Assembly (NCBI GenBank): GCA_030532895.1
Contig: JAUNKF010000007.1
Span: forward strand, 62,001-126,000
Reading direction: 5' to 3'
From: Lautropia sp.
Lineage (GTDB): Bacteria; Pseudomonadota; Gammaproteobacteria; Burkholderiales; Burkholderiaceae_E
DNA length: 64,000 nt
How positions within the stretch are numbered: position 1 is the first letter of the stretch; each line of letters begins with the position of its first letter. A program made the translations under genes and the position numbers. Below are positions 38,501-47,704 of the stretch, one piece after another. The notes under the pieces are model-generated. The model made no database searches, was not told the DNA's origin, and saw only the letters and a program-made list of their open reading frames with translations.

Positions 38501-39958
38501 GAAAATGTCGTACTGAATCGGGTCGGTGTCCTGAAACTCGTCGATCAGCGCAATCGGATACTGCTGCCGAATGCGGGCCGCCAGCGTCTGACCACCGGGG
38601 CCGTTCAGCGCATCACGCAAGTGATGCAACAGATCATCGAAGCCCTGCAAGCCCTGCTGCTGCTTTGCCTGATGAAGACGTTCAGCCACCCATGTGGCGG
38701 CATGCATCAAGGCCCCATCCTTGCCATCAGGCAAGGCATCGATGGCGGGAAGCAGCTCACTCATGGCCCTGAAGGCGGGGTGATCGCAAGCGGCCTCAAA
38801 GTCTGAATCCATGGGTGAGGCCGCCTTCCAAGTCTCTCTCATGCCCGCCGGATTCAGTCGTGTATACACACCATTACTACGTGTGGGATGCGGCAATTTT
38901 CTTTCGGCATCATCAACCCAACTGCGTAAAGCACTGATCCAACTTGCTCGGCTGTTACGCTTAAGATTTTGGCCGTTAACCTCTTTTCTTGCCGCCATCT
39001 CCGCAAGCAGCTTTTCAATTTCTTCGATCCACCCATCCCGCCACGGCGCCTTCAAGCGATCCAGTTCAATAGCTGCCTCTGCCTTTGCTTTTGCCATGCA
39101 CTCAGCCGGCGGCAACAGATTCGTGGTATCAAACGCGCTGAGCGATGGCAGAACCTGCGCAATGGCTTGCTGCAATGTGGCGGGGTCTTGCCACCAGTCA
39201 CGCCATGCTTGAGCCTCTTCCTCATTCAGGGGATAGCAGAAAACCCGCCAATAATCGCGGCAGGCTTCTGCCAACAACTCGGCGGTGTCGGTGGCCAGCG
39301 TCTGGTTGAACATGCTGCCGCTATCGAAGGCATGCTCGGACAGCATCCGTTGACACCAACCGTGAATGGTGAAGATGGCAGCCTCGTCCATCCACTCGGC
39401 TGCCAACTGCAGACGAGTGGCGCAATCAGGCCATGATTCTTTCGGAAAACGCGCCTGAAGCCCTTGCAAAAAACCGTCGCCCGCTGACGCTTCCGATTCG
39501 GCCGATCCGTTTGCTCCGTTTGCCCCATCTTCCTCGCTTGCCGCCTCCGGCATGCTCTGCGCTTCGATGCCCGCCCTGAAGAAGGCAGCCGCTTCCGATA
39601 GCCGCGCCCGAATCCGGTCACGCAGTTCTTTGGTGGCAGCATCGGTAAAGGTCATGACCAGAATGTCCGGGGGTATCAGCGCCTTGCGGGCAGGCTCGGG
39701 CAGAGCCACAGTTTGATCATCCGATTGGGCTTCAGAACGATTGGGAAAAGCACCCAGCACCAAACGAAGATACAGTGCCGCAATCGTGTAAGTCTTGCCC
39801 GTGCCGGCGCTGGCCTCGATCAGGCTGTTGCCGTACAACGGAAAGGACAGCGGATCGACCTGTTGTGGCGCGTTTATTTGTTCTGCCGCTTTCATTGAAT
39901 CCGCTCTACGCACTTGCCCTGCATCCTGATCATCCAGCACAAGCTTTTCATCCTTCAT
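35543..39958 (-). CDS. recB: Exodeoxyribonuclease V beta subunit (RecB)
   Basis: 3'-5' helicase and nuclease of RecBCD, 1471 aa from ATG 39958 ([14 protein letters not shown]...), overlapping the recC stop by 4 nt. Walker A [21 protein letters not shown], motif II as [17 protein letters not shown], motif III [22 protein letters not shown], and motif V/[22 protein letters not shown]...[11 protein letters not shown]. The C-terminal nuclease domain is complete: [38 protein letters not shown]. Several low-complexity insertions make it longer than E. coli RecB (1180 aa). The order recC-recB-recD lacks the ptrA gene that separates recC and recB in E. coli. Confidence 0.94.
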   Translation of the reverse strand: [1471 protein letters not shown]

Positions 39959-42900
39959 GCCGATGCCTCGCCTGTCGTATCGGATGCTGTTTCCGTGCCA
40001 GGCCCTGATGAACCCTTTGAGGCGTCCTGCTCGCCCACCTTGATTGTCTGTCTGAATGGCAATAGCAGTGCCTGGGCCCAATCGGCCAATGCGCCGGTAG
40101 CCCAGAGCGATGGGATGTCTGGATAGGCGCGAAACAGATAAGGGCTGTCATCACGCTCACTTCGGCTGCCAAAGCGATCACTCCCCATACCCTCATATGC
40201 CTTGCGCATTTTCTGGGCGGCCTCGGCATGCTGAGCCTCAAAATCCTGCCAACTCACCCCCGCTGCTGTCGCCTCCCTGCCCAAAGCAGTTGGTGAATCA
40301 GCCTGCTCACCCGCATTCGTCAGGTCTGTGGTTTCGGCCACGCCGCCACCAGCAAGCTGTTCTTTCCCATCAGGCGATTTCAGAAATGCCTCAAACAGCC
40401 ACACAAAGCTGGTGTTGATGGCAAAGGGCAACGGATGACGCATGCCATCCCGCCAGGCCATCAGCAAAGCCTGCCAGGCGGCCAGGGCTGCATCCCTCGA
40501 CATGGGATTCAACTCGGCGTGTCCATTCTTGCCCAAGACCAGAGTGGAAATCGCCTGACCCGATACCTGCATCGCCAGATGCACAACCCAGTCATTGACC
40601 AGTTGCTCATGCCGATAAGCAGGTGGACTGCCTTTCTTGACCTTCGTGTGACTGCCTTCGTCCCCTTTCTTATTTGCCGATTTTTTCACCAGACTTCTGG
40701 ATGTCAACACCACCCGAATACGCCGCCCGTCAGGGGCTTCGCGCAACTGATCGATGACACCCGAGACGGCAGGCAGATGTTGGGCCTCATCCGCCGGCCA
40801 CTCGAAAGGCTGATCGGGCAGTGCGATCGGGTAGTCTTCAAGACACGTCGCATAGTCATCAAAGAGCTTCTGCATCGGCTCGGCCAGTTTCTGCCGAGTC
40901 AACGCGCCAAAAGCCCCCACCGGCAAATCACCCGCCCTGGTCAGTCGCGCAAGGCCGGCGTCCAGCGCCTCTTCACGGGATTGGCCGTTGGCAAAGGCAT
41001 GTCGTTGCGCTTCGATCAGCTCGTTCTGAAACTGCCACTTGTCCAAGCCACCGATGGAGAAGCGCTCCTGATCCAGCGTGACCTCATCATCCTTGTCCAG
41101 CACGATGTTGAGCCGTTTGATGAAAAACTGTTTGGTCGGGTCTTTCAGGAAACGTCCCAATTCGATGAAGCTCAGCGCCTCCGGTAGCGGCATGGGGGGC
41201 AGTGTCGGCCACGCGCCTTCGGCATTCAAGCCCGCAGACTCAGCCGACTTGGCCGATGCAGCCAACACCGCCGATTTTTTCTCAGCCTCCAAGGCAGGCC
41301 GCCAGCTCTCGGCATAGGTGAACAAGCCTTGTTTCCTGCCCGCCGCATCAAAATAAGCGCGGCTGAAGGGCTGCAAGCGATGCTGTGTGGTCAGCGCGTC
41401 GAGCAGGTTGTCGGAGCCTTGCTGGCGCTCATCCTCTCGTGTCTCGCCCTGCTGCTCAGCCTGCCGCGACACCGCCGCCAGTTGCCAGCCCTCAGCCAGA
41501 TGATCCCGCAACTGCGCCACCAGCACCGAGGGCGGCCGCACCGTATCATCATGAATGCTGCGCCCCACCCAGCTGATCGACAGCCGCTCTCGGGCCGACA
41601 GCAGCGCTTCCAGAAACAGGTAGCGGTCATCCTCCCGGCGTGAGCGGTCTCCCGGTCGGTAATCATGGGCCATCAAGTCGAAATCGGCTGGTTGGCGGCT
41701 ACGCGGATAGTCGCCATCGTTCATGCCCAGCAGATAGACCTGACGGAATGGAATGGCCCGCATCGGCATCAAGGTGGCAAAAGTGACGGCGCCGGCAAAA
41801 AAGCGCTTGGACAGCCCTCCATCGTCGATATTGGCCAACCAGTGCTCCCGCACCACCGATAGCGGTAGCAGCAAGCTCATGCCCGTTTGCTCGCAATCCT
41901 CCCGCCACTGTTGCAGGCTTTCATTCAGGCGAAGCAGCAGCATCGCCTCGTGATCATCCCCTTCCGCGTCAAAAAATCGCGCCAACAGCGCGCTCAAACG
42001 CTCGGTCCAGGTGTCGGGGTCTGCCGTGTCGCGCAACACCGCCCAAGTCTCGGTCAGCGCCTCCACCAAAGCCACCAGATGACCCAGCTGCACGGCATTC
42101 AGTCCACTGATCTCATCCAGCGGCTCGATGCCGGCCCAGTCCCCCTGAGCGCCCACCGCATAGCCGAGCAGCATCCGCTTCAGGCCAAAGATCCAGCTGT
42201 TCTGCTCCACCGGATCAGGCATCTCCAGGGATTCACGCTGCGCGGGATTCAAGCCCCAGCGGATGCCGCTTTGCTCGATCCAGCGACGCAGCAGCGGCAA
42301 ATTTTCCGCCTCGATCCCGAAACGACGTCGGACTGCCGGCACATCCAGCAGATCGAGCACCTTCGTGACCGCCACCCGATCCTGCGGCAGCTTCAACAGA
42401 AATTCGACCGCAGCCAGCAACGGCTCATGATGCCGCGCGGCCTGATCGGCCAGCGTGAAGGGGATGAAACGGGCGTGCTCTTCGCGCACCGATTCAGCCG
42501 CCGCTTCAGCCCTCCTGTCGCCCAACCGATGAGGTTCAGAAGACGACCGGTTCAGCCCGAACACGGCCTGCACATGCGGCGCATAATCGCCGATTTCCGG
42601 CACCATCACCATCACGTCACGCGGTTGCAGGCTGGGATCAGCCTCGAAGGCAGCGAGCAGCTGGTCGTGCAGCACCTCCACCTCCCGCTGGGGGCTATGG
42701 CACACATGAAAACGGATCGAGTGATCTTTCGTCGGATCGACCGCCGGCCAGCACTCACGTGTCTCGACAAGCGGCCTCAGGTCGAGGATGTCCTGCTGAA
42801 GCTGCTGCAACATCGTGCCCCACCGAGCGACAGGGCCTCCCCCCTCGCCGATCACACCAGCTGGCCCCCCGGCTGTCCGCTCGTCCAGCACGGCATCCGG

Positions 42901-44037
42901 CGCCACGGGCACCTGCTCATCCAGCGCAGGCAACGAATCAGCCTGCGACAAGCCCTCGACTGGGTTCACGAACACGTCAGCTCGACGGCTGATTTGCAGC
43001 AACCGGTTATGGGCTTGCACATGTTCATCATGCTCGGCCAACAGACCGATGAAATCCCGGCCCTGCCGCCCCCAGGCCGCCAGCAACGCATGGCCGTGAT
43101 TCAGGCCCGTCACGCGCTGATGCAGCGCCTCATGCCCCGGACGGTGCGTGTGGCGAAAGCGGGTGGCAGCCAGCAGCGCCCGATCCGGGATCAGATCGGC
43201 CCAGAAATGCTGGCACGGGTTCTGCACGCACATCAGGATCTGAGACCAGCGGCCCAAGGTCGACAGCACGTCGAGCGACTGGCGCGGCAGGGCCGACAGG
43301 CCAAAGACCAGGACCCGACGGGGCAAGCCAGCAGGCCGTTCACGCCCCGGCTCGGCACAGGCCGCCATGAAACGCTGATGGATGACGGCCCGATTGCTGA
43401 TGGCCGCCACCTCGCCGGCATCGGCCAGCAAGGCCCGCCACAAGCGGGCTTGCCACCGGTGCTCGGCTGGCAGCGGTATTTTCTTGCCGCGTTGCTTCTC
43501 GCCTTTTTGCGTGTACAGATCCCGCCCTTCAGCCCAATCCTGCAACCAATCGGCCCGATAAACCTGATACTGGTCATAGCGATCCGCCAATTGAGCGGCC
43601 AGCTGATGACGACGGCGCAGCTGCGGATCATCCTGCAAGAAGCGCCGCAGCGGCGCAAAATCCGGTTCATCCAGCCATTGGGGAAGCAATCGCATCAGAC
43701 GCCAGGTGAGCAGATCGCTCCCGAAGGGCGCTCGGTCAGGCACCTGATCATCGCCGAGCACGGCCCGGTAAGCCTGCCAGATGAAACGTGAAGGCAACTG
43801 GATGTCGAGCGCAGCCGCAATGCCGAATCCGCCATCCCCCGCCGGCGTCGGGTCGGCTGCCAGCGACAACTGCAACCATTGCGCAATGCCATTGCTTTGC
43901 ACCAGGATCACTTCGTTTTCCAAGGGCGACAGCGGATAGGCCCGCATCCAGTCACGCAGCAGATCGCGCAGCGTCTCGGACTGATTGCCGTGGATGACGA
44001 TGAAACCCGGCTCCAGCTCGGAAGCCAGGCCGCTCAT
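39955..44037 (-). CDS. recC: Exodeoxyribonuclease V gamma subunit (RecC)
   Basis: Chi-recognition and scaffold subunit. 1360 aa, starting MSGLASELEPGFIVIHGNQSETLRDLLRDWM. Family segments: LVQSNGIAQWLQLSLA, IFGLSALPRQSLDVLSTLG (here VFGLSALP...), FHVCHSPQREVEVLHDQLL, and VYLLGMNDGDYPRSRQPADFDLMA, the inactive helicase-like core typical of RecC. The start overlaps the alpha/beta hydrolase stop by 4 nt and the end overlaps recB, so all four genes appear to be one coupled unit. Confidence 0.93.
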   Translation of the reverse strand: MSGLASELEPGFIVIHGNQSETLRDLLRDWMRAYPLSPLENEVILVQSNGIAQWLQLSLAADPTPAGDGGFGIAAALDIQLPSRFIWQAYRAVLGDDQVPDRAPFGSDLLTWRLMRLLPQWLDEPDFAPLRRFLQDDPQLRRRHQLAAQLADRYDQYQVYRADWLQDWAEGRDLYTQKGEKQRGKKIPLPAEHRWQARLWRALLADAGEVAAISNRAVIHQRFMAACAEPGRERPAGLPRRVLVFGLSALPRQSLDVLSTLGRWSQILMCVQNPCQHFWADLIPDRALLAATRFRHTHRPGHEALHQRVTGLNHGHALLAAWGRQGRDFIGLLAEHDEHVQAHNRLLQISRRADVFVNPVEGLSQADSLPALDEQVPVAPDAVLDERTAGGPAGVIGEGGGPVARWGTMLQQLQQDILDLRPLVETRECWPAVDPTKDHSIRFHVCHSPQREVEVLHDQLLAAFEADPSLQPRDVMVMVPEIGDYAPHVQAVFGLNRSSSEPHRLGDRRAEAAAESVREEHARFIPFTLADQAARHHEPLLAAVEFLLKLPQDRVAVTKVLDLLDVPAVRRRFGIEAENLPLLRRWIEQSGIRWGLNPAQRESLEMPDPVEQNSWIFGLKRMLLGYAVGAQGDWAGIEPLDEISGLNAVQLGHLVALVEALTETWAVLRDTADPDTWTERLSALLARFFDAEGDDHEAMLLLRLNESLQQWREDCEQTGMSLLLPLSVVREHWLANIDDGGLSKRFFAGAVTFATLMPMRAIPFRQVYLLGMNDGDYPRSRQPADFDLMAHDYRPGDRSRREDDRYLFLEALLSARERLSISWVGRSIHDDTVRPPSVLVAQLRDHLAEGWQLAAVSRQAEQQGETREDERQQGSDNLLDALTTQHRLQPFSRAYFDAAGRKQGLFTYAESWRPALEAEKKSAVLAASAKSAESAGLNAEGAWPTLPPMPLPEALSFIELGRFLKDPTKQFFIKRLNIVLDKDDEVTLDQERFSIGGLDKWQFQNELIEAQRHAFANGQSREEALDAGLARLTRAGDLPVGAFGALTRQKLAEPMQKLFDDYATCLEDYPIALPDQPFEWPADEAQHLPAVSGVIDQLREAPDGRRIRVVLTSRSLVKKSANKKGDEGSHTKVKKGSPPAYRHEQLVNDWVVHLAMQVSGQAISTLVLGKNGHAELNPMSRDAALAAWQALLMAWRDGMRHPLPFAINTSFVWLFEAFLKSPDGKEQLAGGGVAETTDLTNAGEQADSPTALGREATAAGVSWQDFEAQHAEAAQKMRKAYEGMGSDRFGSRSERDDSPYLFRAYPDIPSLWATGALADWAQALLLPFRQTIKVGEQDASKGSSGPGTETASDTTGEASA

Positions 44038-44765
44038 GCCTGGGCGACTCCGGCAAAGGGGCCGCTGCCTTCAATCCAGTGCGCCAGCAGCTCATTGACC
44101 CTGGCCGGTTGCTCCAAAGGCGCCAGATGGCCGCAACGTTCCAACACCACCATGTCGGCTGTGGGAATCGCATCGGCCATCTCTGCCGCCATCTCGGGTG
44201 GCGTCAGCATGTCCCCTGCCCCCACCATCACCAAGGTACGGCAGTGAATGTTCGGCAGATCGGGGCGGGAATCCGGGCGGCTCATGATGGTTTTCTGTTG
44301 GCGGATGAACGCCTCGGCCCCCACCTCGCTGGCCATGCCATTGACGACGCCCTCCAGCGCCTGGTCATTGGCCCGACTCTCATCCACCAGATTCGGATAC
44401 AGGAGCGGCGGCACCCGCTCGAAACCACCCTGCTCAGCCAGCCGAATCAGCTTCTCACGCCTGTCCTGTCCTTCCGGCGTGTCAGGCCGTGCCGACGTGT
44501 CCATCAAGACCAGTTCCTTCACCCGTGCCGGTGCCTGTCGCAAGATCTCGAAAGCCAGATAGCCCCCCATCGACAGGCCCATCAAGCGGAACGACGGGGG
44601 TGCTTCATCCAGGATCAGCTGCGCCTGCACCTCGATGCTCTCGGCCTGCGTGGCATTGGCCACCATCACCGAGCCACTGCGCCAGAGCACGGGCAACTGC
44701 TCGGCAAAGAGGCGCGGGGTGCAGAGCAAACCGGGAATCAACAGGGTCGGCATTCGATGACTCAT
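44034..44765 (-). CDS. Alpha/beta-hydrolase
   Basis: 243-aa hydrolase of unknown substrate. Nucleophile elbow GLSMGGYLAFEIL (Ser in GxSxG), acid-containing segment MVGAGDMLTPPEMAAEMAD, and catalytic His in LERCGHLAPLEQPARVNELLAHWI. No signal peptide. It is encoded directly upstream of recC with an ATGA overlap, but this says more about co-expression than about function. Confidence 0.88.
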   Translation of the reverse strand: MSHRMPTLLIPGLLCTPRLFAEQLPVLWRSGSVMVANATQAESIEVQAQLILDEAPPSFRLMGLSMGGYLAFEILRQAPARVKELVLMDTSARPDTPEGQDRREKLIRLAEQGGFERVPPLLYPNLVDESRANDQALEGVVNGMASEVGAEAFIRQQKTIMSRPDSRPDLPNIHCRTLVMVGAGDMLTPPEMAAEMADAIPTADMVVLERCGHLAPLEQPARVNELLAHWIEGSGPFAGVAQA

Positions 44766-44858
44766 CGTCTTTCTGTCCTTTGGTTGGGCACAGGGGGAAT
44801 GAAAGCAGCTTTGGCTTGTGTCATGGTTGCGCTCGACATGAGCAGATCATGTTCAGGG

Positions 44859-44892
44859 ACTTTGGCAGGCCCAGCCCCTTGCATGACACGCT
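44859..44892 (-). repeat. Dispersed palindrome, copy H (partial, reverse)
   Basis: Read on the minus strand it begins AGCGTGTCATGCAAGGGGCT, that is the TTTAGAGCGTGTCATG-type arm followed by part of the GGGGCT core; the other half is diverged. Confidence 0.55.
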
Positions 44893-44965
44893 ACTGAGCT
44901 ACCAACAGCATAGCTGATCCCGAAATGACCAACCTCATCTTGTGGCGCGCAAACACAACGGACGC

Positions 44966-45017
44966 AAAAAAGGCACTGCCCGCCCGCGCCGCCTTGACGC
45001 CAACAATCAGTGCCTTT
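44966..45017 (-). terminator. Rho-independent terminator after the DEAD-box helicase gene
   Basis: 10-bp perfect stem AAAGGCACTG / CAGTGCCTTT (44969-44978 and 45008-45017) followed by a T-run on the minus strand, about 90 nt beyond the helicase stop codon. The 29-nt loop is GC-rich. Confidence 0.75.
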
Positions 45018-45106
45018 GATCCGTGCTGCAGCCAGCGCGGCGGAAAAGCCCCCGCACCTTCACGCCACGGCCTGTCAGCGCGTGTGCTGCCCCTGTCTGG
45101 CCATGA

Positions 45107-46927
45107 TCAGGCCATGCGACGAGCCTTCTCGGCACGGGCGCGACGCTCGGCAAAACCGGGCGCGGCCGAACGACGATCCTTGCCGAACCCGCCCCCGAAA
45201 CCACCGCCCGCAGGACGATGCCCCCCTGCCCCCGGTTTCGGCGCTTGCGCACGGGCATGATGAGGGTGATGGGGAGCGCCTTTGGCAGCGCGATGCCCAA
45301 AACCCGCACCCGCCTCGGCACGATTGACATGAGCACGATCCTTGCCGGCATACGACCCTTTGCCGGCAGCGCCACCGGCTCCTCGGGCGTCCGGCCGATA
45401 GCCACTGGCAGCATGAGCACGCCCCTGTGCCCGATGCCCATCATGGCCACGACCTTCACCAGAAGGCCAGCGCCCCGCCGTGCCGCGCCCTTCGCCAGAC
45501 GTGGCACCATGATGACCATGACGCGTGCCAGCCCACGAGCGATGCGCGCCATCGGGTTTGCCACGGCGGCCTTCAAAGCCATGCCCATGACCACCACGGC
45601 CAACACGCGGCTTGCCGTGGCCAACACGATGATCCTTCTTCGGCTTTTTCTTCGGCATCGGCTTGAACTGCGCTTCGAGACCGGCAAACTCGCTCACCTG
45701 GATGTGGCGACCGATGAAGTGCTCGATCTTGCGCAGCGCGATCACATCCTCACGCCCCACGAAGGAAACAGCCTGTCCGCTCGCGCCGGCACGGCCAGTG
45801 CGACCAATGCGGTGCACATAATCCTCGGCCACACGCGGCAGCTCGTAGTTGATGACGTGCGTGATGGTCGACACATCGATGCCCCGCGCTGCCACATCGG
45901 TGGCCACCAGCACCTTGCATTCGCCCCGACGCAGACGATTCAGCGCGCGCGTGCGGTCACGCTGCGTCATGTCGCCATGCAGCGCCTGCACGGCCATGCC
46001 TTCATCCGTCAGCGCCTGCGCCAGCTCTTCCACATGGCGCTTCGTCCCCGAGAAGACGATCGCCTGCCCCAGACCGTCATCATTCAGGCATGCCTTCAGC
46101 AGCTGGCCACGATGACCGGGGTTGTCGACATAGACCACGTGATCATCGATCGGCACCAGATGCTCACGGCTGCGCTCGACCGTCAACCATGCCGGATCCT
46201 TCAGCAAACGCCCGGCGAGTAACTTCACGGCATGCGACAGCGTGGCGGTGAAGCAGACGGTCTGACGATCGTCGGGCAACGCCTCGGCAATGCTGATCAC
46301 ATCATCCGAAAAACCCATGTCGAGCATCCGGTCGGCCTCGTCCAGCACGAACATCTTCACGCGCGAGAGGTCGATTCGGCCGCCTTCGAGCTGGTCGATC
46401 AGACGACCGGGCGTGGCCACCAGCACCTCATACGGTGCCGACAGCGCCTTGTTTTGCAAAAAGTAGGAGGCGCCGCCCGTGATGCAGACGGTACTCGTTC
46501 GTGGCAGCAGCCGCGACAGCGACTGGCTGGTTTTGGTGACCTGCTGCGCCAGCTCGCGCGTGGGTGTCAGCACCAGCACCTGGGGGCCATTGGGCGTGCG
46601 GCCACGGCGGGCCTGCTTGCCGCCCACCTTGGGTTTGCTCTCCTCCCCTTGCACGGGCGGCTGATAAGCTGCCTGGGCTGCCATCGCGATGCCTTGCAAG
46701 GCCGGCAGCAGAAACGCGGCCGTTTTGCCGGTGCCGGTAGGTGCCGAGGCGATCATGTCGCGGCCGGCCAGCAACATCGGAATCGTCTTGGCCTGAACCG
46801 GTGTGGGCTTGTCGATGTCCATGCGCTTCAGGGCATCGATGAGCGGGCTGATCAGCCCCAGATCGGTAAAGGCGACACCCGCGTCAGCGTCGGCGTCGAG
46901 TGCGGTGACTTGAACTTCGGTATTCAT
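45107..46927 (-). CDS. DEAD-box RNA helicase (RhlE-like) with long Gly/His/Arg-rich tail
   Basis: 606 aa from ATG 46927, preceded by GGAGAAG. The helicase core is complete: TPVQAKTIPMLLAGRDMIASAPTGTGKTAAFLLP, PTRELAQQ, VLDEADRMLDMGF, CFTATLS (SAT-box variant), VATDVAARGIDV, and YVHRIGRTGRAG. The last 180 or so residues are a basic, low-complexity tail with repeated Gly, His, Arg and Ala (GHGKPRVGRGGHGHGFEGRRGKPDGAHR...), an RNA-binding type extension common in RhlE-like helicases but long here. Probable role in ribosome assembly or RNA decay. Confidence 0.93.
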   Translation of the reverse strand: MNTEVQVTALDADADAGVAFTDLGLISPLIDALKRMDIDKPTPVQAKTIPMLLAGRDMIASAPTGTGKTAAFLLPALQGIAMAAQAAYQPPVQGEESKPKVGGKQARRGRTPNGPQVLVLTPTRELAQQVTKTSQSLSRLLPRTSTVCITGGASYFLQNKALSAPYEVLVATPGRLIDQLEGGRIDLSRVKMFVLDEADRMLDMGFSDDVISIAEALPDDRQTVCFTATLSHAVKLLAGRLLKDPAWLTVERSREHLVPIDDHVVYVDNPGHRGQLLKACLNDDGLGQAIVFSGTKRHVEELAQALTDEGMAVQALHGDMTQRDRTRALNRLRRGECKVLVATDVAARGIDVSTITHVINYELPRVAEDYVHRIGRTGRAGASGQAVSFVGREDVIALRKIEHFIGRHIQVSEFAGLEAQFKPMPKKKPKKDHRVGHGKPRVGRGGHGHGFEGRRGKPDGAHRSWAGTRHGHHGATSGEGRGTAGRWPSGEGRGHDGHRAQGRAHAASGYRPDARGAGGAAGKGSYAGKDRAHVNRAEAGAGFGHRAAKGAPHHPHHARAQAPKPGAGGHRPAGGGFGGGFGKDRRSAAPGFAERRARAEKARRMA

Positions 46928-47302
46928 GCTCTTCTCCAGCAAACCGATGCCTCATCCAGTGCCTCGTGTCCCGCGGCAGGCCCCAAACAGCCATGCTCAC
47001 GACGTCACCGGCGCGGCGTGCCCACGCGATGACCGACTCAAAAGTCAAGGGAAGGAGATATCGGCAGGGCCATGTTGACCGGCCCTGATGGTTGACGGAT
47101 GACCAAGAAGCATCGACGCCAACCAGGCTGAAGGCGCACCCCATTCAGAAAAACCATGGGCGCGCACGGGGCTAGAAATCGATGTTGCCCGACGAAAGAA
47201 GCGCCACGCAGATGCAAACACACTGCAAATACACACGATGCGCCATACGACCGGACTGCCATGCGGATGAAATTCCGTAACGCTCCACCCACAGGCCAAA
47301 AG

Positions 47303-47335
47303 AAGGTTGCGGCAACGACTGGATGCAACCTTTTT
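47303..47335 (+). terminator. Terminator-like hairpin upstream of the TonB receptor
   Basis: 8-bp stem AAGGTTGC (47303-47310) / GCAACCTT (47325-47332) running into TTTTT. No annotated plus-strand gene precedes it, so it could end a small RNA or leader transcript. Confidence 0.45.
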
Positions 47336-47602
47336 CGGAAACACGGTGATGATAGCCATTTCGCTATCGAAGTCAACCTGTTTTTTCAGGAAAACAATCG
47401 ATCACCCCGCTGCGCACAGATCCCGCCCCTGAGCAGCGCGGATTTCATCGGGGGTAAATCCCAAAACGCCTTTCTCGCGTGGCAACACCATCCGCGTACG
47501 GCAGAAGGACTGTCGCCAGGACGAACCCGCGCACGACACGGGCTGATCATCATCAGGCATCTACATGAGAATATGAATCCATCTTTTTATCTTCCTTATA
47601 CT

Positions 47603-47665
47603 AGCGCGTGTTATGCACGTCTTCGTCCCCACGAAAGCCCCTTTCGGGCGTACATGACACGCTCT
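47603..47665 (-). repeat. Dispersed palindrome, copy D (reverse orientation)
   Basis: Arms AGCGCGTGTTATGCACG and GTACATGACACGCTCT are intact; the asymmetric core read on the minus strand (CCCGAAAGGGGCTTTCG, GGGGACGAA) matches the plus-strand copies, so this copy is inverted. It is the best-preserved palindrome of the set. Confidence 0.8.
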
Positions 47666-47704
47666 AAAAGCCTTTACATCCACAGGCTCCGCGCCTTTTC
47701 CTTC

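Larger units (their letters stand above)
46928..47704. other. Long non-coding gap between the helicase and TonB-receptor genes
   Basis: 777 nt upstream of both divergent genes. The plus-strand frame is open through much of it but its composition is not protein-like. Visible structure: a terminator-like hairpin at 47303-47335, an AT-rich stretch near 47575-47602 with a TATACT box, and a reverse copy of the dispersed palindrome at 47603-47665. No riboswitch, tRNA or clear Fur box was recognised. Confidence 0.5.

Noticed and set aside
41887-43791. 634-aa plus-strand frame opposite recC
   Set aside because: Shadow frame of recC: His/Gln/Arg-rich composition and no domain motifs.
47570-47602. Fur box upstream of the TonB receptor
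   Set aside because: The AT-rich stretch (ATGAGAATATGAATCC...) has too few matches to the GATAATGATAATCATTATC consensus to claim.
47156-47704. N-terminal extension of the TonB receptor frame to 47156, or a start at 47654
   Set aside because: The extension runs through a hairpin and a dispersed repeat; the ATG at 47654 is part of the repeat arm (CATGACACGCTCT reads MTRS), as at 19855.
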